Assembly: GCA_033239005.1 (NCBI GenBank)
Contig: BSQZ01000001.1
Span: 18,261,500 to 18,325,499, forward strand
Source: Lamellibrachia satsuma
Lineage: Eukaryota; Annelida; Polychaeta; Sabellida; Siboglinidae
DNA length: 64,000 nucleotides
Direction: 5' to 3'
Of this stretch, positions 11,880 to 25,979 are shown piece after piece (position 1 is the stretch's first letter; every line of letters begins with the position of its first letter). The position numbers and the translations under genes are program-made. The notes under the pieces are model-generated. The model ran no database searches. It was not told where the DNA came from and saw only the letters and a program-made list of their open reading frames with translations.

Positions 11880-14065
11880 AGTTATATCGCTTTCATGATG
11901 AAAACATGGCACGTGTACTTGAAGCTGGTCTATTCATCAATATATTTGAACATGTAGTTTTTATGGGCAATGTGTTCACGCTAGATTTACTGAAAATTAA
12001 TCAACTAGGTATAATTATGTGCAACATCAAAACTTCAAAATCGCGCAGATTATAAACTTGCACGTTATTGCTGAACGGCACCCACGGCTTTTCTATAGCC
12101 GAGCTTGTGGTTTCTCAACGTAAGCTCGGTTTGGTGATAAAACAGGCATTCATTGATACCCATTATGCATTAAAATATTGTATAATTAAAATTATAATAA
12201 TAAATGTCGTTTGATGTTATCGAACTGGACGAAATGAGTGCAATTCTCACAATGCAATGCTAAACGACGATCGTATCATTGGCTGGTTGCCCGCAGACGT
12301 GGGCGTCAAACTAAAGTATCTTTTGTCCGTGATTATCGTCAACATCTTTCCGGAACACGTAATGACATAAACGCTATATGGATTTGAAGGATCAATGAAA
12401 AGTACCAATTACGAAAGACGATATCGATCTTTCTCTGGGAACGCGCCGTGAACGTTCGCAGGAAGGCTGCTCGGGGAATATATGGGCCGTGTAGCATCGT
12501 GAACCAACTGTGATATTTGATCAACATTGGACAGGGCGCCGTAACACGGTCACGACTGCGTGTCAGGGTCACAACTGTGTGTCATGGTCACAACTGTTGT
12601 GACCCAAGGGCCCACACACAGCTGTGTTTACAATGGCGGGACATCAACGCCTGGATTAACTCGGATATACTATCTTCTTAAACGTATATTCCATCCCGCC
12701 TTTCAAGGTTTGCGGTAATCCCATCACCATCTCAACTACCCTACGCATCGAACATAACATACAATTACAAGCGTGCGGATTCTGCAGCTATTGTGTGGTG
12801 TGTGTTACCCTCTGGTGCTCAAGATAACAAGATAACGTGTTCGTAGAATGAAATAAGCGATTGAAAACGCTAGAGCATAAATACACGTTTACAGGTTTGT
12901 ATATAACTCATTGGACGAATGTTCTGTTTTAACATTCACAGCTTGTGTGACATCTGTCAGAGAACAGACTTACTTGTATAGTTAACGAGACATGGCATAT
13001 AACCATTGAGTTACATCATTAATCATCCCCCTTTACTAAGGGGTGTTCTATTTATGTCTATGCATATAACACAGAATATGAAGCGGAAGTGACATTGTAA
13101 ATTGCGTGGTTTATATATGGATAGAAATAGAAACATTTCACTGACCTACATAACCACGTTTTACTGCACATTGCCGTAAGCTCACGTGTTGTTTTAGTTG
13201 GATTTACAACGTACACTAGTTAATTTCCGTAAAGGGAAAACATTCTATCCAGTCCGATTAAATTAGTTAAAATACTGCTTATACGTTTTGATTGAATCAG
13301 TGTTCAGTGGAATTGTCTGCACAAACGCTACTCTTTCGTTTTAAACTGGAATATTTTGTATTTTTGAATGACGCAATATTTATGAAAGATAAATATAGAG
13401 AGAAAGGGAGACAGGCAGACATGGAACGCGAGGGCGCGAAAGAGAGCCAAACAGCCGTAAACAACTATTGCAAATGTCATCAGTTTCAGCGGTCACCTTG
13501 ACATTATATTGCTGTCACCCTGACATGTAGCCGTGTCGAGTTCTAATACTGTGCTGAGGTCGGTAAACATATTTCCGAAGCGGACGCCTCACACCGACAT
13601 ACATCTGATACCGTTTTATGTAGTGCGATATCACGTCGCTGTAATTAGATGGCCGACAGCCCTGCTCCATCCCTGACAAACATGTCAGTTCTTATACCAA
13701 CTGCATTTTTCGGGAAAGTATGCTGCACAAAGGTTACTCACTTAAAACTGCACTTATTATTGTCTAAGCATCATGTGCTTCCTCGTGGTTGGTACATTAT
13801 GGTGACTTTCACATCATTTTAATATTGAAGAAAATACCCGATGTCGATGATCTAAAATATGCTAGTTTTACGACATATGTAAATATTACTTTAAGGCAAT
13901 AAAAGACAGACCAATAAATATCTGCCTTTTAAGGTGAAATGTAAAGTTTTCGTTCGGATGGTTTATTGATCTGTCAATTTCCCGTTTCATGCCATTTTTA
14001 TTGTAAATATACTGCAGCAATGAAGAATAAAATATGAAGTATAATATTGCTAATTTAGATTAATA
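11880..14065. other. Gene-free stretch with a GGTCAC palindrome cluster
   Basis: Holds direct and inverted GGTCACAACTG words at 12548-12606 and nothing else recognised. A minus-strand 77-codon ORF (12339-12572) has no family likeness. Confidence 0.5.
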
Positions 14066-14069
14066 GCAA

Positions 14070-15232
14070 TTCCTCAGATAATGGGTGAACAATTCCTCAG
14101 ATCATGGGTACACAATTCCTCAAATCACAAGTACACAATTCCTCAGATCATGGGTACACAATTCCTCAGATCATGGGTACACAATCACTCAGATTATGTC
14201 TAAAAAATTCCTCAGATCATGGGTACACAATTTTTCAGATCATGGGTGCACAATTCCTCAGATCATGGGTACACAATTCCTCGGATCATGGGTACACAAT
14301 TCCTCAGATCATGGGTGCACAATTCCTCAGACCTTCGGTGCACAATTCCGCAGATCATGGGTACACAATTCCTTAGGTCTTCATAATTCCTCAGATCATG
14401 GGTACACAATTCCTCAGATCATGGATACACAATTCCTCTGATCATGGGTACACAATTCCTCAGATCATGGGTGCACAATTCCTCAGACCTTCGGTGCACA
14501 ATTCCTCAGATCATGGGTACACACTTACTTAGATCTTCACAATTCTTCAGATCATGGGTGCACAATTCCTCAGATCATGGATACACAATTTCTCAGATCA
14601 TGGGAACATAATTCCTCAGAACATGGGTACACACTTCCTCAAATCATCACAATTAATCAGATTATGGGTACACAATTCCTCAGATCGTGGGTACACAATT
14701 CCTCACATCGTGGGTACACAATTCCTCAGATCATGGGTACACAATTCCTGGGTACACAATTCCTCAGATCATGGGTGCAGAATTCCTCAGATCAACACAA
14801 TTCCTCAGATCATGGGTACACAATTCCTCAGATCACGGGTATACAATTCCTCAGATCACGGGTACACAATTCCTAAGAGCACACAATTCGTCAGACCATG
14901 GGCACACAATTCCCCAGATCATGGGCGTATAATTCCCCAGATTACTGGTACACCAATCCTGAGATCACGGGTACACAGTTCCTCAGATCATTGGTACACA
15001 ATTCCTCAGATCACGGGTACACAATTCCTCAGATCATTGGTACACAATTCCTAAGATCTTGGGTGCACAATTTCTCAGATCATGGGTACACAATTCGTCA
15101 GATCATGGGCACACAATTCCTCAGATCATGGGTACACAATTCCTCAGATCATGGGTACGCAATTCCTCAGATCATGGGTACACAATTCCTCAGATCATGG
15201 GTACATGATTCGTCAGATCATGGGTGCACTCA
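14070..15232 (+). repeat. 23-bp minisatellite, roughly 50 units
   Basis: Unit attcctcagatcatgggtac + aca, with many variants (tgggtgcaca, ccttcggtgc) and truncated units. No conserved spacers, so it is not a CRISPR array. Confidence 0.95.
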
Positions 15233-15340
15233 ACAACTGTGTTAAATAGATAAAAAATGTGCTTCAATTGTTTTAAATCTTGTTGTCCGAGATACGTTTA
15301 TGTTAAGGAACCTGCACAAACAGTTTCTTCTGATTGCGTG

Positions 15341-15385
15341 TATTTGGGAGTCTTGTATTTGGGAGTCTTGTATTTGGGAGTCTTA
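15341..15385 (+). repeat. 15-bp direct repeat, three copies
   Basis: gtatttgggagtctt three times. Confidence 0.9.
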
Positions 15386-16154
15386 CAAGAGCAATGAAAG
15401 AAGGAAAATTGACACAAATAGCCGCCTAATTGTTGCACGAGAGTATATCGTTTTTGTTTACATACGTCTATTTGTGCGTAGCGCTTACTATGAGCAATTC
15501 TTAACCCAAAACTGCACAGAATAGTCTTTCTGAGTTGTATGTTGTATTTTGAATGGAAGTTATGTCGTGTTTTTATCTCAACAACGGCCGAATGTTCACC
15601 TTCCGTACACAATTTTAGTGTCCAACTTGTCTCGATATAAGGAGTGCTCAAGTAACAAAAGCCTCATCCCAACAATTGAATCATTGAATATAGCGCACTG
15701 ATGTTTTATCTATTCATACAAGTACTTTATATGTGTGCCTATGCCACTCCCGACTAGCCTGCACGACCAACATCAATCGGGTCCGGTTTATGACGTACGA
15801 AAAACGACGTCGCACGAAATGCAGGGTCGTGTACTTTGCTGGATGTTCAAAGTCGAAACACAAGCGTTCTTGCTTTGTACGGACGTTTTTAGATTGGATA
15901 CATTTCAAAACATTTTTATGTTACCTAAAAGTAGTTAATGCTACAATCTTTAGGGTCGTTGCAACACTTCGTGTGCCAAGGTCTGAGCAGTGCACATTAA
16001 CTTTGAGATCGAAAAATTCAGCGAATTTGAGCATTTTATTGACCCAAAAACACGTGTGAGCTAAAACAATTACCATCAGTGTGCATTCCTGAGATAATAT
16101 ATTGCGACAGCTCAAAGGTAGTCCCACCTTGTTTCTGCAATTGAAGCTTTAGTC
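15386..16154. other. No recognised feature
   Basis: Overlapping short ORFs on both strands, none recognised. Confidence 0.45.
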
Positions 16155-16375
16155 GTGTCGTGGAGGAGTTCCTGAATTCACTCATCTGCATAAATGGGTA
16201 CTGGGCAACAGACAGTGGTGAGGTCGTGTGAACAAATATATTTCGCGCAGTAATTTCTGCGTCTTTGAATATTTCCCAAAGAAATTAGACTGGCGATAGA
16301 ATTAACATGTTTACTTCGCGGTAAACCATAATCCCTTATGATGACATAGCGACTGGATATTGCCTCATACAAAAA
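16155..16375 (+). repeat. SINE family A, copy 4 (diverged)
   Basis: Contains ttcactcatctgcataaatg, tttcgcgcagtaatt and gactggatattgc. The tRNA-like head is missing. Confidence 0.65.
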
Positions 16376-16758
16376 ACGTGTGACGGAACAGGCTTAGCTG
16401 TACGTCACAAATTGCCACATACAAAAACGGTGTTTATTCAAAGATGAATAAAAATGTATAGACGTATAACGCAATGCCGTCAGAACACCCTAAATTAGCA
16501 TTGAAAGCGTCGGATGTCCTGGAAGACAGTGCATTTTAACAGAGTTAAATGTACAGTGGTGCGTGTGATAAGAATCAGTGCAGGCCACAAAAACGCTTGC
16601 CGTCAGAAGGTGCGTAAGTGGAAACGTTGTGGCCCGAGGCGAATTACATTATACGGAGTCACCGTTCTGTTGAGAAATTACGGATATCACACTTTAACAC
16701 GAGTCTGATTGGATAAGCTATATATAGTCACGCGCAACTTGTTCACATAGTAACCAGG

Positions 16759-16767
16759 TATATAAAG
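16759..16767 (+). promoter_or_regulatory. TATA box of gene A
   Basis: TATATAAAG, followed about 30 bp later by an initiator-like CGATCAGA. An inverted CCAAT (gattgg) lies about 50 bp upstream. Confidence 0.55.
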
Positions 16768-16899
16768 CTTTGCCGACAAGTTACGATCAGAAGACACACT
16801 GTTGACCAGCTAGCGGTACAGAATCTCGGTGATCCAGCTATTCCGACACACAACCACGGTCTTCCGACATCGAAGCACGGTGAACCAGCAGCCTAGGGA

Positions 16900-16945
16900 A
16901 TGACGCTGCAGAAAAATACGATGAATTTTGCAGAAATAGAACAAG
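16900..16945 (+). CDS. Gene A exon 1
   Basis: 46 coding nt, phase 1, donor gtatgt. Starts about 140 bp after a canonical TATA box. Confidence 0.45.
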
Positions 16946-18290
16946 GTATGTACCACTTACTGAAGTACTGAAGTACGAATCAGTCGTGAGTTTTATATTT
17001 AGGTATAGGTTATTCACACTAACACTAATGAATGTAAACAATAAAAATGACTTTCAGACACAAGTCTAATATCAATTACGATATGCTAGCTCATTTGTGC
17101 AAATTTGTTATTTAGTTTTGATAAAATCATTGTACAAATGATGCATTAATTTCGGTTCGGTCTAGCGTAAACTCTGCGAGAAAAGGCGAAAACACATTTT
17201 TTTGCGATTGAACAAATATTCGGCTGTGTATATAACTTTCGTATGAAAGCATAGTGTTACATTTAGAACGTTAAACCACTTACATAACCAGAAATACGAA
17301 GCAGGATATGGTCTAGTCTATGGTCTGATAACATTCAGTGGCTTGTTTAGGGGGGGGGCATTGGGCCATGGCCACTGATAACATAACATGCGGAGAAGTT
17401 TCGACGAGACGAGGCCGCAGATGGGCCACTGTATTGAGGACGTCCCATCCTATCGTGTTTGCTCCTGCCAAAATGTGCGCGCCCCACAGTGTCTATTTCG
17501 TCAAAACGCAATCCAAATATCGGTTGAACGTTTTTATATAAATGAAGCATTCACGATGTGAACCGCCCCTAATCCCCCGACACGGCTAGCGGAGTAACAC
17601 ACATAATCTGAGAAGGTAGTTTCAAACATCTCTAGTTTATTTTCACGGCAAAAAAAGTTACAACTTAGTAGCATATCCGCAAATACCTGAGGTGTGAAGC
17701 CGCGTTTACTCAGGCGAAGCGTCGCCGTGGTGACGTCATTTTTACGTAACCGTAACTAAACAACCATGTCACGTGAGTTGCGATTATCCAAATATGTAAA
17801 AGTCACGTCATCGCAGCAACGCATCGCCTCGAGTAAATACAACAGTTCACTCTACACATTCTCCGGACCCAATTGTTTTCTCCTGTGTGTAACTTCTCCT
17901 GTTTCTAAGTCAATGCAAATGTCCCCAACCTATATGGTAGAGTGGGGCAAGGTGCCCCCTTAAAAAATGGCTAAAGTTGACTCACGATCAACGAGTTCAA
18001 CTTGTGTGTGATGAATTCCGGTTTATTAGGAAACTGATAACGCGTATTGCGTAGAATGCACTTATTAATTAAGTAATTCAGTGTACGCCGAATTGTCACA
18101 TACCATCAATGCGAATTGATAGATCGTAGCACGACACCGTAACTTTGTCTTGTCCACAGGGAACACGGCCGGCGTATCAGAATATTCCCCGGGGGACATC
18201 ACGTTGGATATCGACTTCCCATTCCCCCTTCAACAGAGGTCACTGAGGCCAGTTTCACCCAATGGCGCGATCTGCCAAAGAGACGAGTGA
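16900..18290 (+). CDS. Gene A: unrecognised two-exon gene, paralogue of gene B
   Basis: Exon 1 (16900-16945) encodes MTLQKNTMNFAEIEQ and ends in phase 1 at gtatgt. Exon 2 (18160-18290) follows the acceptor cttgtccacag and encodes SEYSPGDITLDIDFPFPLQQ, then RSLRPVSPNGAICQRDE and TGA; 58 aa in total. Exon 1 phase and the motif G-D-I-(x)-T-[LI]-D-[IL]-D-[FV]-P-[FL]-P are shared with gene B. At the place where gene B has its second donor, gene A has no GT. An overlapping +1 frame (18265-18344, KETSDGSTILVKTKAKKK) loosely resembles gene B exon 3, so gene A may have lost intron 2 and shifted frame. Function unknown; it could be a decaying duplicate. Confidence 0.42.
16970..17245 (+). mobile_element. 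MITE family T, copy in intron 1 of gene A
   Basis: Contains tatgctagctcatttgtgca and tttgttatttagttttgat. Begins about 100 bp after the exon 1 donor. Confidence 0.55.
17336..17400 (+). mobile_element. Left end of a G-rich hAT-type MITE in intron 1 of gene A
   Basis: cagtggcttgtttagggggg then cattgggcc resembles the left end of the element at 27042. The right end is not clearly identified; gacacggctag near 17580 is a weak candidate. Confidence 0.4.
18160..18290 (+). CDS. Gene A exon 2
   Basis: 131 coding nt after cttgtccacag. A possible internal donor (AG before gtcact, 18239) resembles the gene B donor but would leave a different phase. Confidence 0.42.
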
Positions 18291-18705
18291 TGGCTCTACG
18301 ATTCTCGTCAAAACGAAAGCGAAAAAGAAACTCGACATCACTTGAAGATTAGCAGCACGCATCACATACCAGAAATTACATTCTCATAGTTCAACAGCAC
18401 TGTTTTTGTGTTGACTGCTTCGCTTTGGCGTGCTAAGCCGTTCCTGCTATGTAGCGATGACTGTTGATCACGTCCACGGACAGTTCAATTTTAAAACTTC
18501 CTCTTCAAACAAGTTCTAATCTATAAATGTTATCCCATTGAGGTCGGGGAAGAAGTTAACACTATGCAAACGGAGTGTGCGGCTACTGCACGTGTGCACA
18601 TAGGAGAGGAAATTGTGGACAGAGACACGAAATGTCAGTTCTGTTAAGAAACGACGCACCGGAGATAATCATCCTTTACAGAACGCATGCAGCAATGCAT
18701 GCATA

Positions 18706-18895
18706 TTGCTGTTGCAGAGAGTACTTGTAATTTTACAACGTATGTAACGTCTGTATTAACACAAACATATTGCTGTTGCAGAGAGTACTTGTAATTTTAC
18801 AACGTATGTAACGTCTGTATTAACACACATATTGCTGTTGCAGAGAGTACTTGTAATTTTACAACGTATGTAACGTCTGTATTAACAAACACGAA
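18706..18895 (+). repeat. About 63-bp tandem repeat, three copies
   Basis: Unit begins atattgctgttgcagagagt and ends gtctgtattaaca. Confidence 0.95.
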
Positions 18896-19017
18896 TCTAT
18901 AAGTGTATTTTTTACAAACACGATGCTATGTTAGCGGTGGTCAGCTGTGTACTTTTACGTCGAATGTTTTGTGTTTATTATATTCTCGAGCATATATAGA
19001 AATGTCAAGACGGTTCA

Positions 19018-19235
19018 ATTATGTTACATGCATATTAAAACAACATTGTGTGTTTGAATACAGGTGACTTTCTTTGTGGTTCCATTTGTAAATTTGCATG
19101 CCACGCCATACCATGCCATTATTATGTTACAAGCATACTAAAACAACATGCATATTAAAACAACATTGTGTGTTTGAGTACAGCATGACTTTCTTTGTGA
19201 TTCCATTTGCCATGGTATGCCATGCCACATTATGT
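19018..19235 (+). repeat. Imperfect tandem duplication, unit about 115 bp
   Basis: Both halves contain catattaaaacaacattgtg, gactttctttgtg, and ccatgcca. Confidence 0.8.
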
Positions 19236-20283
19236 CACAGTTGTTGTTTACTACACAGTAGTTTGTGGCTGTGTCTGTTTGTATGTCGGTTCCCTCATAT
19301 CTGCGTCAGTTTCGCATGGATGGGGTTGACATTGTGTCGGCTTGTCCGGAGGCCCGTGGGTATGGTTAAAAAATTGTTTTAAATTACCCTGGGTGGTGGG
19401 GATATTACAAACGAACCTATGTGGACGTTTTACATAGATTACGTAACTCGAAACAATAGTAAGTCGTAGTCACGTACAATTCACAACGCTATATGTGTTT
19501 TCTACTATTGTTCCGAGTCAAACGTCACACGTCCACACACTTTCGTATGGTACGAATGTTTCGTGAAACCGGCAGTTGTGAACGATTTTTGTTGGATGAA
19601 GTTGTCATTATGCCTTTGGGATTGTCGTTCCAAAACTTGACTTTGCAGTGCAAGGAGTCATAAGCTCTTGCAGTGGCCGCCTTATCCGTGCAACGCCGGG
19701 CAACTGGAATAGTTGGTTATAAAGTAGCCATGCAGAAAGGAGAGTGTCTATGCATCAGATTGTGCAGAATGTCCATAATGAGACATACACGATTGCAGAA
19801 CAACAGATCAAGAAACGGTGAACGTTGACACGTTTACTGTCAATATTATTCTATTTATACTATCGTGGAATTGTGTTTCAGTCCCCGTCACCAAGTGCGA
19901 CTGCACTCTAAACCAGGTCAATGTCAATTTAATTTGCGCAAGCGGAGAATTGTTTTTCTGTCCCCTTGGCCCAGTGTGAATGCACTCTGACCGATCTAAC
20001 AAAGTTTCCTGTCTCCGTCGTGTTTTGAGGACATCGTCACGCGTCCAGAAACTGTCAACAACGCGACGCGAGCGTTCCGATAAGTTGATGGTGTTTGCCG
20101 TTTAAAATGAATGACGCGAAACGCCTTTTCACAATGCGCAGAACAAACTAAATATGGAATTGAGTATTGTCCAGATGAACTCTTTTGTTAGGACTTTCTG
20201 TCGTTTACATCCAATCTACGGCAAAAGGGGTCAACGTCAAATTCATTACAATAGTAATTATGGTGATATTTTAATTTGTAATA

Positions 20284-20427
20284 CAGTGAAACCTCGTTAA
20301 TCCGGACACACTGGTCCCAGTGATTATGTCCGGATTAATGAGTTTTCCGGATACACGAATCATGCTCACAATGGCATTGCAGTGTTGATGTTTTGAGATT
20401 CCGTTCCCGTCAAACGAGGTTACACGT
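20284..20427. mobile_element. pogo/Tigger-like short element
   Basis: Left end CAGTGAAACCTCGTTAATCC then GGACA, preceded by TA. An inner inverted copy reads gtccggattaatgag. A weak right end (aacgaggttacacg) is about 140 bp away. No transposase. Confidence 0.55.
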
Positions 20428-20503
20428 TATATTACAATACAAGAAAAAACTGTGCACCGAAATACACAGAGTGGAACGTTGCCATGTTTGACGAAGTAAT
20501 CTA

Positions 20504-21920
<1,417 letters not shown>

Positions 21921-22028
21921 CTATTTCAGTAGGATGAATTTCGGTAGGATACTTGGTTATCTGATAGGAGTGGGCTGGACACGTGGAACGAGTGGAAGGA
22001 GAACGGCTAACGACAGAACGGATGCCCT

Positions 22029-22702
22029 CAGAGTGGACGGTGGACGGTAGAATGACGAGAGAAGGGGGTGGAGACGGGCGGTGGAAAGTCACTGGAGGTG
22101 GCAGAGTGGACGGTAGAATGACGAAGGAAGGGGGTGGAGACAGGCGGTGGAAAGTCACTGGAGGTGGCAGAGTGGACGGTAGAAGGACGAAGGAAGGGGT
22201 TGGAGACGGGCGGTGGAAAGTCACTGGAGGTGGCAGAGTGGACGGTAGAAGGACGAAGGAAGGGGTTGGAGACGGGCGGTGAAAAGTCACTGGAGGTGGC
22301 AGAGTGGACGGTAGAAGGACGAGGGAAGGATGTGGAGACGGGCGGTGGAAAGTCACTGGAGGTGGCAGAGTGGACGGTAGAATGACGAAGGAAGGGGGTG
22401 GAGACAGGCGGTGGAAAGTCACTGGAGGTGGCAGAGTGGACGGTAGAAGGACGAAGGAAGGGGGTGGAGACAGGCGGTGGAAAGTCACTGGAGGTGGCAG
22501 AGTGGACGGTAGAAGGACGAAGGAAGGGGGTGGAGACGGGCGGTGAAAAGTCACTGGAGGTGGCAGTGTGGACGGTATAGAAGGACGAAGGAAGGGGGTG
22601 GAGACGGGCGGTGGAATGTCACTGGAGGTGGCAGAGTGGACGGTAGAAGGACGAGGGAAGGGGGTGGAGACGGGTGGTGGAGAGTAACTGGAGGCGACAG
22701 TC
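22029..22702 (+). repeat. 66-bp minisatellite, about 10 units
   Basis: Unit gagtggacggtagaaggacg ... gtcactggaggtggca. The 66-bp period keeps several frames open. Preceded by a G-tract at 21901-21917. Confidence 0.95.
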
Positions 22703-23098
22703 AAATGAGAACAGTCACGTAAGACTTCTGGGATAAAGAGGAGACCAACAAGAACTTGGTACTTAAATTGCCTCAGCGTTGAAATAACGTTTTATAGCGT
22801 TACCAATTACATATTACTTATGATGTTATACTGCAAATGTTCTTGGATAAACAAGCCCTTCAAACTACCAGTGTGTTCTTTTTCTTAGTTTTCCGATCAA
22901 ATGTAGATGTTTTGACTTCCAAACAAAACTTACAATTTCAAAAGTGGGATCATTTTGGAGAGTTTTTCAAAGTTGATACCCAAGACGATCAGGACGTCCG
23001 AGACTAATCATTTAGATAACCGCAAATAGCCAAAGCATTACTTATTTTCTTGTGTCTTTATTTAACTAGTTTCTTGTTTATGTTATATCGAACATATA

Positions 23099-23215
23099 TG
23101 GTATCCATATTATAAGAGTATCCATCACTGTTACTCATTTTTAGTACGCGTTTGTGTGTTAAAAGTATCCATCACTGTTACTTATCTGTATTACGCGTTT
23201 GTGTGTTAAAAGAGA
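23099..23215 (+). repeat. About 51-bp tandem duplication
   Basis: gtatccatcactgttact and tacgcgtttgtgtgttaaaa occur twice in order. Confidence 0.85.
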
Positions 23216-23269
23216 TCTACGGCTACTAGTGTCTCGTCCGCAAGACAAATGTTTCACACTTTCTGCACC

Positions 23270-23320
23270 TCTATACACCTACACCCCTATACACCTACAC
23301 CCCTATACCCCTACACCCCG
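23270..23320 (+). repeat. Short ctatacacctacacc repeat
   Basis: Three to four imperfect copies of ctatacacctacacc. Confidence 0.8.
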
Positions 23321-23566
23321 GCAAGTTGTATCCATTTTTATATTACGAAACGCCCGGTTGGGTTTATTAACAGCAATGTAAAAACACTGTTTTGGAAGTT
23401 TTGTTAATGCAAGACGACTACGCAATCGCTTCAAACAACTGTCAACCAAGGGCGCTGCACTTGTTGCATCATACAACGTCACAGGGTGATTCTGTCTGGC
23501 CGCGCGGTCCATTGGGTGCGGTCAACAGACTCGAATCGTGACGTAGGCAGCGTAGAAGGGTTGGAT

Positions 23567-24245
23567 GTCACCAACGAAATTCAACAAAGTCACCAACGTG
23601 GGTGACATTCAGCAATGTCACCAGCGTTGGATACATTGAACACTGTCACCAGCGTTGGATACATTGAACAATGTCACCAGCGTTGGATATGTTGAACAAT
23701 ATCACCAGCGTTGGATACATTCAACAATGTCACTAGCGTCCGATACATTCAACAATGTCACCTGTATTGGATACACTGAACAATATTACCAGTGTTAGAG
23801 ACATTCAACAATGTCACCAACGTCGTTGGCATTAAATAATGTCTCAAGCGTCAGAGACGTTGAACAACCTCACGGACACCGAGGACATTCGGCAATGTCA
23901 CCAACGTCGGAGACATTCAGCAATGTCACCAGCGTTGGATACATTGAACAATGTCACCAGCGTTGGACACACACACACAACAATGTCTCCAACGTCGGAG
24001 ACATTCAGCAATGTCACCAACGTCGGAGACATTCAGCAATGTCACCAACGTCGGACACATTTAACAATGTCTCCAACGCCGGAGATATTCACCAATGCCT
24101 CCAACATCGGAGACATTCACCAATGTCACCAACGTCGGAGACATTCAACAATGTCACCAGCGTCGGATGCATTCAACAATGTCACCAGCGTCGGAGACAT
24201 TCAGCAAAGTCACCAACGTCGACGACATTCAGCAATGTCACCAGC
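23567..24245 (+). repeat. 28-bp minisatellite, about 24 units
   Basis: Unit gagacattcagcaatgtcac + caacgtcg with variants (gttggatacattgaaca). A period of 28 makes each frame cycle through three readings; the 161- and 245-codon ORFs are artefacts. Confidence 0.93.
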
Positions 24246-24249
24246 TTTA

Positions 24250-25815
24250 AAGTGCTTCCTCAAAAACCAAAATCGTTCCGTGGACGTCTTGCCTGATGAC
24301 GAGACGAAAGACGCAATGCACGCACTGCGGGACGCATGCTGTGAACACGGGCGGTTGTGTCCCTCCTGTCGAGAAACATGCAGTATGCAGGCTGAAAACA
24401 CACATAGAGAAAATAATCCAGTTATCACAAATTTCCTCGAATGTGACATGGGAGGTGATTCTCCGTATTGCCTGCATGGGGTCGTGTCTACGGCGTTCAC
24501 TTGGACAGGCCGGAAGGTATCGTCTGGGAGTCTGGCTACAAGAGTTTACATGAGGCGATGCGACGCGATGACATGACTTTCACGTAACATCGACCATCGC
24601 GTCAATGAAAGATGTTTTTTAAGGCGTTCTTCTTCTCCTTCTTCCGATATACCACGTTAATCTCATCATGTTTTGGGTTTTTTTAATAGGGTCTATGTTG
24701 CATTCGCACAAATGGTGGGCTTTAGAGATGGTGAGTCCTCAGGATTGTTTTTCCGTGTCCCTGTTTGGGATATTTCACTTGCCCTGGTATATACACCAAA
24801 TACAACGGACCAACGACTTTTAATGTATCTTCCCAGAGACAGGCCCAAGGGAAACACCACTAGGATCATGGCTATGGCAGGGATCTCGGCCGGAAAGGCG
24901 TGCGTCATGATTTTGGATTAAAATGAAAATCTACGGATTTTAAAGCATCGTTAATCATAAGACGCGTTTGTGCAACACGTCCCATCAGCCCCTGAGCGGG
25001 AATAAAACCTGCCTTCCAGGAATAGACAATCGCGGAGGTGGCTCGAGGCTTCTCGTGTGCGCGTTCGCTGTGGCCAGCCGTCGCCGCCGGAAGTGACGAT
25101 CACGGGTGAATGTCCGTCAAACCGCCGCGTCCATTGTTGTGGACAGCGTCGACGGGGAGGAGGAGGGGGTGGGGGGCGGAGTTTCTCCAGCACTGGGTAA
25201 CACCCCCACCTGCTTTAATGGTAAGCATAGAAGCCTGGTACGTTTGGACATGTTAACCCTACACCTGACATTTTAAAACTAATTGTAGATGACGTCTCAT
25301 TTAATCAGCCATGACTATAAATAAATATTTACTTTATAAAATGGCGCTGTCGGTGCAAGCCAGGCAACTCGGCGTACAACCATGCAGCCCGCGTGTAGCA
25401 ATACAAAATGATTTTCGCCACCAGTAGCAGGCCCGTCCTCTGAGTTTTGGAAAACGGGGGTTCGCCACCGTCCCCCCCACACACCCCGAGGACGGGCACG
25501 AGTATACGGATTATTGGAATATACAATCCAGCAAACTTCCTATTACATGCTGGGACCATTGCTCAGACACAAATCCCAATAAACGCTATACGTTGAAGAT
25601 GTGACAAAGGTTAACTGGTGACCTTTTTGTGTTTGCAACATATGGAGAGACAGCTACGCACGCCAAGGAGAAATCCTGAAACCGCCCATGACGATACCCC
25701 TTCCTTTAATCCCCGAACATCCGCCTATCGGCGCACCGCAGACCCGTCTGTCGACTGCCCACCACGAGCCGAGTGTATGCGTCACCTTGCCGTCACCGAG
25801 TTTCCGCCGGCGCTG
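24250..25815. other. Upstream region of gene B, no gene recognised
   Basis: Short ORFs at 24210-24570, 24673-24921 and 25618-25923 have no recognised motifs. Confidence 0.45.
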
Positions 25816-25820
25816 CGGCA

Positions 25821-25828
25821 CATAAAGG
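25821..25828 (+). promoter_or_regulatory. Weak TATA-like element of gene B
   Basis: CATAAAGG about 92 bp before the first ATG. The context (AAAGG..., then GCCG and AGTTGTCG) is similar to gene A (AAAGC..., GCCG, AGTTACG). Confidence 0.35.
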
Positions 25829-25912
25829 CACCGGGCCGTGGCAGTTGTCGCATACCTCACGAGTCGAACCAGTGTGCACGACCAAGTTCTCGCGCTGACA
25901 GAAGTTGCATCA

Positions 25913-25979
25913 ATGGACTGTAGGACGATGGATAACCATGCGGAGGTAGCGTCGCCCGGCTATAGTTCTTCACGACAAA
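25913..25979 (+). CDS. Gene B exon 1
   Basis: 67 coding nt, phase 1 at the gtgagt donor. Only this frame has an ATG without a stop before the donor. TMDNHAEV aligns with TMNFAEI of gene A exon 1. Confidence 0.5.

Larger units (their letters stand above)
18345..20283. other. Gene-free stretch with small tandem duplications
   Basis: Apart from the repeats at 18706 and 19018 nothing is recognised. Confidence 0.5.

Noticed and set aside
14070..15232. CRISPR-like array of 23-bp repeats (also the 41-bp and 28-bp arrays)
   Set aside because: No unique spacers between repeats, units directly abut, and the host is eukaryotic. Plain minisatellites.
23811..24576. 161- and 245-codon ORFs rich in MSPTSETF / HQRRRHS
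   Set aside because: 28-bp minisatellite read in shifting frames; no independent coding evidence.
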